From positions 1 to 55,720 of the forward strand of contig VYFB01000105.1 in assembly GCA_009842645.1 (NCBI GenBank): a DNA stretch of 55,720 bases. The letters are read 5' to 3'. This document shows positions 50,519 through 55,720 of the stretch, piece after piece. Position numbers and translations under genes: made by a program. Within the stretch, counting starts at the first letter, position 1. Every line of letters starts with the position of its first letter. The notes beneath the pieces are model-generated. The model had not been told where the DNA came from. It ran no database searches and saw nothing but the letters and a program-made list of their open reading frames with translations. This stretch comes from Nitrospira sp. SB0677_bin_15. GTDB lineage: Bacteria > Nitrospirota > Nitrospiria > Nitrospirales > UBA8639.

Positions 50519-51184
50519 CTACATTTGCGGTGAGACCGGCCGGTCTTCCATGGGAGCGCTTCCCGGAAGGATGATGCGTCCGCCGGTTGTACCGAGTTTG
50601 GTCAGCTTCTCGGCCACGTCGGGGTGACGGCTTTTGAGAAATCCGATCAGCCCGCTGAGAAAGCGATTGGACCGAAGCCCGTTTCCCGAAAATTCGGAAA
50701 TAAACTTCAGGCCGCGATCCAGCACCTCACTTACGAGTTGGGCGTCGGGTTTTTCTCCCTCCATGAAGGCGTCGTATTCTTTCTTGAGGGCTTGGGTAAA
50801 AGGAGGGGCCATCCCCTCGGGCACGTGGATCGGGCTGAATGATCGACGCAATGCCTGGATGGCCGCGATGACCTCTCCATCCTGCGCGTCACTCTTCGCG
50901 TGAAAGTGTTTGAACGTTACGGCTTCGAAAAAGTAAAACATCTCCGCGGCCTTGTCCCCGGATTGTTCCAGCAGGTCCTTGTAGAACGTCCGCCGTTCCT
51001 GTTCAAACTGGTCCCCGACTCGTTTTTGTTGATATTCCACGTTCGTATCCAGGTACACGCAATCGGAATGGCACTCAATACTGACGACGCGGTACGTCCC
51101 GCAGCATTGGCTGCAAATGGCGCCGCCCAACGCCGGACAGGGACGTTTGCCTTTGCGTTCGCGGCAGTAGACGCATTTGCTCAC
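50519..51184 (-). CDS. Zn-ribbon-containing protein of unknown function
   Basis: I do not recognise the family. The 221-residue protein (GTG start at 51184, AAGGAGA ten bases before) opens with a Cys cluster, SKCVYCRERKGKRPCPALGG and AICSQCCG, then IECHSDCVYLD, a likely double zinc site within the first 55 residues. The rest is helical, with FEQERRTFYKDLLEQSGDKA and GEVIAAIQALRRSFSPIHVP, and no membrane helix. The start overlaps the stop of the upstream exported beta-propeller gene by 4 bases (GTGA), so the two are translated together. An upstream extension of eight residues is open. Confidence 0.75.
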   Translation of the reverse strand: MSKCVYCRERKGKRPCPALGGAICSQCCGTYRVVSIECHSDCVYLDTNVEYQQKRVGDQFEQERRTFYKDLLEQSGDKAAEMFYFFEAVTFKHFHAKSDAQDGEVIAAIQALRRSFSPIHVPEGMAPPFTQALKKEYDAFMEGEKPDAQLVSEVLDRGLKFISEFSGNGLRSNRFLSGLIGFLKSRHPDVAEKLTKLGTTGGRIILPGSAPMEDRPVSPQM

Positions 51185-52167
51185 GGTTTCTCGTCTCCTT
51201 CCAACCACCCCAGCCCGTAATCGGAGAGCGTCCGCTTGCGTTTTCGTTGCGTGCCGGTATTGACCGGCTGTTCCAGGCCGTTGATCTCAGCCCCATCGGC
51301 GTACAAATACGGGACCAGGATCATATGCTTCCGTCGGTCGATTTTGACGGAAGACGGCGAGATCAAAAACTCGGCAATGACCTGCATGGACCTGTCCGGC
51401 TGGACCCGCCAGATTTTTCCCGCTGTCACGTCGGACAGGTACAGGCTGCCGAATCGATCAAAATCGAGCCCGCTTAAATTGCGAAATTTGCCGGTAAAAA
51501 ACGAGTTGGAAATGACCTCAGTCATGGTGCGGTCTTCCGCAATCTCCATCACGTTCCCGTTGTCGAGGCTGGCGATCCAGAGCCGTCCCGACCTCGGGTG
51601 AACGGCCAGTCCGCGCGGCGATCCCATGTCCTCGTGTTGAAGATAGAGGGACACCTCGAAATCACGTTGAGGGTCGATCCTGTACACGGCGTTTCCGGCC
51701 GTGTCCAGGACGTAGAGTTGCCCGCTGCCGTCGGCAATCAGGTCCGTCAACGCCTCGACGTGAAACGGGTGCAGGGGAACGGTCACCGTGGGGGCTCCGG
51801 ATTGCGCGTGAAATCCGCGGATCACGGTGATATCGGCTACGTAGAGAGTATCCCCGGCGATGCCCATGCCGTGAGGAGAATGCAGGATCGTATCGCCTCG
51901 GCCGCCCTGAATAAAGTGCCGGTCCAGCAGGTTGCCGTCCTGATCGAGTTTCGAGATGAACCCGTTGTTGTCGGCTGTGCCGGGTTCGCCATTGGCATTG
52001 GCGATGAAATAGCCCTCACCCGAGGGATGAGCAATAAAGGATTGGGGACTGCTCAACTGGCTGATGGGATTGGCAAAAGCCGGGAGTCCCCACGCACTCA
52101 GGAGCAGAACTACGGCGACGATGCGGAGCGGCGTCCGAAGCGAGTACGGTGGTCGAACATCCCTCAT
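51181..52167 (-). CDS. Exported NHL/SMP-30-like beta-propeller protein
   Basis: Predicted periplasmic or surface six-bladed propeller of unknown ligand. The 328-residue protein has a signal peptide (LRIVAVVLLLSAWGLPAFA), then repeated blades of the NHL/SMP-30 type: FIAHPSGEGYFIANANGEPG, SPHGMGIAGDTLYVADI, LTDLIADGSGQLYVLDTAGN, SPRGLAVHPRSGRLWIASLD and LSGLDFDRFGSLYLSDVTAG. The ATG at 52167 is the only start compatible with the signal peptide. Both this ATG and its AAGGG ribosome site lie inside a dispersed repeat (52159-52212). It precedes and overlaps the Zn-ribbon gene. Confidence 0.8.
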   Translation of the reverse strand: MRDVRPPYSLRTPLRIVAVVLLLSAWGLPAFANPISQLSSPQSFIAHPSGEGYFIANANGEPGTADNNGFISKLDQDGNLLDRHFIQGGRGDTILHSPHGMGIAGDTLYVADITVIRGFHAQSGAPTVTVPLHPFHVEALTDLIADGSGQLYVLDTAGNAVYRIDPQRDFEVSLYLQHEDMGSPRGLAVHPRSGRLWIASLDNGNVMEIAEDRTMTEVISNSFFTGKFRNLSGLDFDRFGSLYLSDVTAGKIWRVQPDRSMQVIAEFLISPSSVKIDRRKHMILVPYLYADGAEINGLEQPVNTGTQRKRKRTLSDYGLGWLEGDEKP

Positions 52168-52212
52168 GTAGGCCCTTCGACTGCGCTTCCTTCGACCTTG
52201 CTCAGGACAGGC
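52159..52212 (-). repeat. TGTCCTGAGCGAAG repeat, long form, over a gene start
   Basis: On the minus strand: GCCTGTCCTGAGCAAGGTCG AAGGAAGCGCAGTCGAAGGG CCTACATGAGGGAT (blocks), matching 39006-39060. It carries the ribosome site and ATG of the beta-propeller gene. Confidence 0.8.
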
Positions 52213-52248
52213 GTGCAACCTACACGTCAAGAGAGGGGAAGGCGGTTC

Positions 52249-52314
52249 CTCCCCCCTGTCCCCTGGCGGGAGAGAGCCTGCCCCGGACTTGATCCGGGGG
52301 CCTGGGTGAGGGGG
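52249..52314. repeat. GC-rich hairpin repeat with inner CCCCGGACTTGATCCGGGG
   Basis: CCTCCCCCCTGTCCCCTGGC and GGGTGAGGGGG arms of the 10848-10887 family surround GCCCCGGACTTGATCCGGGG, a second palindrome. The rest of the 313 bases between the divergent propeller gene and folD holds the folD promoter and no gene. Confidence 0.65.
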
Positions 52315-52406
52315 ATATTGGCGGGCGAAAGGGCGTCTCACATCGGCATGCTACGGCACCCTATGGGGGGTGTCAAGGAAGCGCGTGCGTCTCCTTTTCT
52401 CCTTGA

Positions 52407-52435
52407 TTGACGGGAATTTTTCAGCCCTGTTATCG
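52407..52435 (+). promoter_or_regulatory. Likely promoter of folD-metF-panB
   Basis: TTGACG at 52407 and TTATCG at 52430 are separated by 17 bases, about 45 bases before the folD ribosome site. It is the only promoter-like pair seen in the divergent gap. Confidence 0.5.
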
Positions 52436-52480
52436 TAGCGTGACGCGTAACCAATTCCCTTCCACGTTAAGGAGGACGAT

Positions 52481-53335
52481 GTGGCGGCTCAACTCATTGA
52501 TGGGAAAAGTTTGGCACAGGAGATTCGGAACGGCATTGGCCGGGACGTGCAAGCGCTTGAAGCTCAAGCCGGCGTTCGGCCCGGTTTGGCCGTGGTGTTG
52601 GTCGGCGACGATCCGGCCTCCGCGGTCTACGTTCGGAATAAAAAGAAAGCCTGTGATACCGCCGGCCTGTACGTAACCGACCATCATCTGTCCGCGGAAA
52701 CCAGCCAGGCCGAGTTGTTGACCCTCGTCGATCAGTTGAACGCGGACCCCAGGATCCACGGAATTTTGGTGCAGCTTCCTTTACCCGCGCATATTGAGGG
52801 TCAGGCCGTTCTCAATGCCATCGCCCCCGACAAGGACGTCGATGGCTTTCATCCATACAACGTCGGCCGGTTGGTCGCGGGAGAGCCCGTGTTTGTCCCC
52901 TGTACGCCCAAAGGGGTGGTCCGCATGATCGAATCCACCGGCGAGCCCATCGCCGGGAAGAAGGCCGTCGTGGTCGGACGCAGCAACATCGTGGGGAAGC
53001 CCGTGGCCATGCTGCTCCTGCATCAACATGCCACCGTGACCATGTGTCATTCCCGGACCAAGGACCTGCCCGCGGTCTGCAGGGAAGCCGATATTCTGGT
53101 GGCCGCGATCGGCAAACCGCAGTTCATCTCAAGCGACATGGTGAAAGACGGGGCTATCGTGCTCGACGTGGGCATCAATCGACTCGACGACGGCCGGTTG
53201 GTCGGTGACGTGGATTTTGAACCGGTACGTGAACGCGCCGGATGGATTTCCCCAGTGCCCGGAGGCGTGGGACCCATGACCATTGCCATGTTATTGGCAA
53301 ACACGTTGGAAGGAGCCAGGCGAACGGCTCCTTGA
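52481..53335 (+). CDS. folD: Methylene-THF dehydrogenase / methenyl-THF cyclohydrolase
   Basis: A bifunctional enzyme interconverting 5,10-methylene- and 10-formyl-tetrahydrofolate with NADP. The 284-residue protein has [20 protein letters not shown] with the catalytic Lys region near residue 55, [11 protein letters not shown] near 97, [16 protein letters not shown] near 118, and [17 protein letters not shown] near 167. It ends [17 protein letters not shown]. The GTG at 52481 follows AAGGAGG by six bases. It starts an apparent one-carbon operon with metF and panB. Confidence 0.97.
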   Translation: MAAQLIDGKSLAQEIRNGIGRDVQALEAQAGVRPGLAVVLVGDDPASAVYVRNKKKACDTAGLYVTDHHLSAETSQAELLTLVDQLNADPRIHGILVQLPLPAHIEGQAVLNAIAPDKDVDGFHPYNVGRLVAGEPVFVPCTPKGVVRMIESTGEPIAGKKAVVVGRSNIVGKPVAMLLLHQHATVTMCHSRTKDLPAVCREADILVAAIGKPQFISSDMVKDGAIVLDVGINRLDDGRLVGDVDFEPVRERAGWISPVPGGVGPMTIAMLLANTLEGARRTAP

Positions 53336-53348
53336 AGAGGGGCCTGTT

Positions 53349-54245
53349 TTGATCCATGCCATGACGCCCCGCACGTTGCAACACACGTTGGTCCAAGGCC
53401 AGTTTGCCGTGACCGTCGAGTTGAACCCCCCGAAAGGGACGGACGTGTCGGAACTGCTCGAGACCGCCAAGTCGTTGAGCGGGCGCGTGCATGGGATCAA
53501 CGTGCCTGATAACGCCGCCGCCGTGCTGCGTGCGAGTCCGGTAGCCGTGGCCCGCCTGTTGTATGAACAGGGGCATGACCCCGTGCTCCAAGTCACGTGC
53601 CGGGATCGCAACCGACTCGCCCTGCAATCGGATCTCCTGGGCGCGCACGTTCTCGGAATCCGGAACGTGCTGTGTCTGACCGGCGATAGCCCGGGCACCG
53701 GCGATCACAAGGATGCCAAGCCGGTGTTCGACCTGGATACCGTGCAACTCATGCACGCAGTGCAGGAACTCAATGAGGGACGGGACTTGGCCGGCAACGC
53801 ATTGGAAGGACGGACCGCGTTCTTTATCGGTGGAGCCGCAGCCCCCGGCGCCGAACCCGCCGAACTCCTGCATAAGAAATTTGAGGCCAAGGTCAACGCC
53901 GGCGCGGAATTTTTTCAGACGCAACCCGTCTTTTCGGCGAAAGTCATCCACCCTTTCATGGAAGCCGTGCGTCCCTATTCCCGCAAGGTGTTAGCCGGGG
54001 TCCTGGTACTCCGGTCGGTAAAAATGGCAGAATACGTGAACGCGCGCGTGCCGGGCATCGACGTGCCCGACGAGATCCTGCAGGAACTGCGGAACGCCGG
54101 AGACGCACGTGTATCCGAAGCCGGGCTTGAAATTGCAGTGCGAACCATTCGAGCCGTTCGTCCGTTTTGTGACGGCGTGCATCTCATGGCTGGCCGGTTG
54201 GCGCATCGATTGCCCGAGATTATTCGAAAGGCGGAGTTGAGCTGA
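53349..54245 (+). CDS. metF: Methylenetetrahydrofolate reductase
   Basis: Reduces 5,10-methylene-THF to 5-methyl-THF for methionine synthesis. The protein of about 298 residues is a TIM barrel with VTVELNPPKGTDVSELLE, VLQVTCRDRNRLALQSDLLG, GIRNVLCLTGDSPG, FFIGGAAAPGAEP, and AGAEFFQTQPVF. The TTG at 53349 has GAGGGG six bases before; the ATG at 53361 lacks a site at good spacing but is the alternative (294 residues). It overlaps panB by one base and shares methylene-THF with both neighbours. Confidence 0.92.
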   Translation: MIHAMTPRTLQHTLVQGQFAVTVELNPPKGTDVSELLETAKSLSGRVHGINVPDNAAAVLRASPVAVARLLYEQGHDPVLQVTCRDRNRLALQSDLLGAHVLGIRNVLCLTGDSPGTGDHKDAKPVFDLDTVQLMHAVQELNEGRDLAGNALEGRTAFFIGGAAAPGAEPAELLHKKFEAKVNAGAEFFQTQPVFSAKVIHPFMEAVRPYSRKVLAGVLVLRSVKMAEYVNARVPGIDVPDEILQELRNAGDARVSEAGLEIAVRTIRAVRPFCDGVHLMAGRLAHRLPEIIRKAELS

Positions 54246-55030
54246 TGACGGTTCCAGAATTTCAAAGCCAAAAGGGAAAGAAAAAACTGGTGGTCGTAAC
54301 GGCCTACGATGCGCTGTTCACCCGCATCATTGAACAGGCCGGCATCGACGTCATCCTGGTCGGCGATTCGCTGGGCGTCGTAGTCCAAGGAAAACCGGAC
54401 ACGTTGTCGGTCACCATGGACGACATGGTGTACCACACCCGGCTGGTGGCGCAAAGCCGGCGGCAGGCTCTGGTCATTGCCGACATGCCGTTCATGAGTT
54501 ATCAGGCCAGCGAGGAGGAGGCCATTCACAATGCGGGTCGCTTGATCCAGGCGGGAGCCGCAGCCGTGAAAGTGGAAGGGGGAGGCGCTATGGTGGATCG
54601 GGTCCGCGCCTTGACCACCGTGGGTATTCCGGTGATGGGTCATCTCGGCATGACGCCGCAATCCGTGAACCGCTTCGGCGGCTACAAAGTGCAGGGAAGA
54701 GAAGCCACCCAGGCCGACGCGTTGCTCAACGATGCCAAGGCACTGGAGGCGGCCGGGGCATTTGCCCTGGTTCTGGAGGCGATGCCCGCGACCCTGGCGC
54801 AATCCATGACTCAAGCGGTTTCGATCCCCACCATCGGAATCGGGGCAGGCCCCCATTGCGACGGCCAGGTGTTGGTTCTGTATGACCTGCTCGGCCTGTT
54901 CGACGAATTCGTGCCGAAATTCGTCAAGCCCTACGCCCACCTCAAAGCCGACGCCCTCCAAGCCCTGCGTCGCTTCAAGGAAGAGGTGGAGTGCCAGAAA
55001 TTCCCCACCGACCAGGAAAGCTATCAGTAG
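54245..55030 (+). CDS. panB: 3-methyl-2-oxobutanoate hydroxymethyltransferase
   Basis: Transfers a hydroxymethyl group from methylene-THF to ketoisovalerate, the first step to pantothenate and so to CoA and ACP. The 261-residue TIM barrel has VVTAYDALFTRIIEQAGID, VGDSLGVVVQG with metal-binding Asp near residue 42, DMPFMSY near 81, AAVKVEGGG near 110, GHLGMTPQS near 133, and IGIGAGPHCDGQVLVLYDLL near 195. The start overlaps the metF stop (TGATG). A 35-base piece (54857-54891) is repeated at 55666-55700. Confidence 0.97.
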   Translation: MTVPEFQSQKGKKKLVVVTAYDALFTRIIEQAGIDVILVGDSLGVVVQGKPDTLSVTMDDMVYHTRLVAQSRRQALVIADMPFMSYQASEEEAIHNAGRLIQAGAAAVKVEGGGAMVDRVRALTTVGIPVMGHLGMTPQSVNRFGGYKVQGREATQADALLNDAKALEAAGAFALVLEAMPATLAQSMTQAVSIPTIGIGAGPHCDGQVLVLYDLLGLFDEFVPKFVKPYAHLKADALQALRRFKEEVECQKFPTDQESYQ

Positions 55031-55164
55031 ACGGTCTTGGATGCATCCACGTGTCCAGTCGTGAGCCTTGCGAAGGGAGTCCGTGAGCGCGAACGAGGCG
55101 CATCCGGATGCTTGCCCTTGGAGAGGAAGTATTTTAGAATGTTAGAAGCGCAAAGGAAGGAACG

Positions 55165-55308
55165 ATGGCAGAAGAATTGCAAATGTTTCCCAACGCCATT
55201 TATGCGACTTACCTGACTGGCAAAGCGGGCACGACGGGAGCGCTGCTCGTCTTCCGGGACGGTGTCATTGCCGGCAGCGATGAAGGAGAGAGAAGCCCGT
55301 TTTCTTAA
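55165..55308 (+). pseudogene. Truncated N-terminal fragment, possibly GrlR-like
   Basis: A 47-residue frame with AAGGAAGG upstream: MAEELQMFPNAIYATYLTGK then AGTTGALLVFRDGVIAGSDE. The pattern 'F.xG.vxGxD.G' resembles the start of small GrlR-type regulatory proteins, usually over 100 residues. After SDEG the similarity stops and the frame closes after six codons, and the sequence becomes part of another fragment. Identification from memory is weak. Confidence 0.35.
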
Positions 55309-55522
55309 CCTACTCGCTACGATTGCTACTGATCTCAAGTACAAGTTCGATAAGAAAGATCTTGAACGCCTTTCTTATACCCCACAAGGATGGCATAACG
55401 ATGAAGTGGTACAGCGTGGGAACATGTTACTGCTTTCACAGTTGTTGAGAGGTGAAAGTTTCTTGCGTGTCAAGAGCGAGAGTCCCCAAGAGCACGATCG
55501 ATTTCCTCCTCCTCCAGAATAA
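55280..55522 (+). pseudogene. Fragment of an uncharacterised protein (DUF6680-like C-terminal half)
   Basis: An 80-residue frame, MKEREARFLNLLATIATDLK, then KFDKKDLERLSYTPQGWHND and LLLSQLLRGESFLRV. The block with FD..DL.R..Y.PQG followed by a helix and a Leu-rich end recalls the C-terminal part of a larger unknown family that I remember as DUF6680; its N-terminal half is missing. The frame overlaps the preceding fragment by 29 bases in another register. It has no clear ribosome site. A real small gene cannot be excluded. Confidence 0.4.
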
Positions 55523-55625
55523 AAGAATAAAACCATTGACTTCGTTCTCCTCTCTGCCAATCATGCTGGTTCGGCGTGCTGCATTCCGGTACGCCCGTCA
55601 ATCCTGTCGATTGCGCCCAGTGCAT

Positions 55626-55658
55626 TGTCGGGTTACGCCTTGGGCTAACCCGACCTAC
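55626..55658. repeat. Right half of the GTAGGTCGGATTAGCG repeat
   Basis: TGTCGGGTTACGCCTTGGGC then TAACCCGACCTAC, the second hairpin of the units at 11151-11227 and 29895-29967, without the first. Confidence 0.7.
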
Positions 55659-55665
55659 AGGAGGC

Positions 55666-55700
55666 TGCGACGGCCAGGTGTTGGTCCTGTATGACCTGCT
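55666..55700 (+). repeat. 35-base copy of an internal part of panB
   Basis: Matches 54857-54891 at 34 of 35 bases; the one change (GTT to GTC) keeps Val. It encodes CDGQVLVLYDLL in an open frame that continues beyond the window. Similarity stops sharply at both ends. Confidence 0.8.
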
Positions 55701-55720
55701 TCCAGAAGTGCCTTTCTCTT

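Noticed and set aside
50325-50627. 100-residue frame after the cyclophilin gene
   Set aside because: It translates the GC-rich hairpin cluster (RKLSLLPLPLGEGWGEGE) and then runs antisense into the Zn-ribbon gene.

Overview
The window is about 55.7 kb of bacterial chromosome, moderately GC-rich, coding mainly on the + strand, and almost entirely housekeeping. The organism is Gram-negative and makes meso-diaminopimelate peptidoglycan: MurE carries the DNPR motif, and a periplasmic lytic transglycosylase and a full division cluster are present. The gene order, the GTG/TTG starts and the heavy load of short intergenic palindromes suggest a Nitrospirota (Nitrospira-like) genome. That assignment is inference from gene order and style; no rRNA or lineage marker is present.

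Layout. 1-2.9 kb: lytic transglycosylase slt, then a small coiled-coil gene overlapping zapA. 3.6-10.8 kb: rny and a YmdB-type phosphodiesterase, xseA, xseB, tlyA, a minus-strand rhodanese and asnS. 11.6-29.1 kb: a complete division and cell wall cluster, rsmH-ftsL-ftsI-murE-murF-mraY-murD-ftsW-murG-murC-murB-ddl-ftsQ-ftsA-ftsZ, many genes overlapping by ATGA. It is preceded by a strong promoter and a three-repeat MraZ-type operator, although no mraZ gene is present. 29.1-33.7 kb: pgeF, yggS, yggT, a serine beta-lactamase-fold hydrolase, an unknown minus-strand gene and pgsA. 33.7-36.8 kb: pilB and pilC. 36.8-42.5 kb: ispE, prs, rplY, pth, rpsF, ssb, rpsR, yceD and rpmF. 42.6-49.7 kb: the fatty acid operon plsX-fabH-enoyl reductase-fabD-fabG-acpP-fabF-rnc. 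49.7-52.2 kb: an exported cyclophilin, facing a minus-strand pair (exported beta-propeller-like protein and Zn-ribbon protein) of unknown role. 52.5-55.0 kb: folD-metF-panB. The last 700 bases are a scrap zone with two gene fragments, a half palindrome and a 35-base copy of an internal piece of panB.

The genes form a growth and envelope set: peptidoglycan precursors (MurC-F, MraY, MurG, Ddl), divisome (FtsL, I, Q, W, A, Z, ZapA), phospholipid and fatty acid synthesis, isoprenoid precursors for the lipid carrier (IspE), one-carbon and pantothenate supply, and RNA and ribosome functions.

No new multigene defence or metabolic system is visible. What is unusual lies between the genes: a 142-base MITE-like family (two full copies, one cut by the window edge, two probable isolated ends), a second 217-base element with perfect 18-base ends carrying other palindromes, several REP-like families that abut genes and in one case seem to supply a ribosome site and start codon, an iteron-like TGTAAC/TTGTAC array, and an orphan MraZ-type operator.
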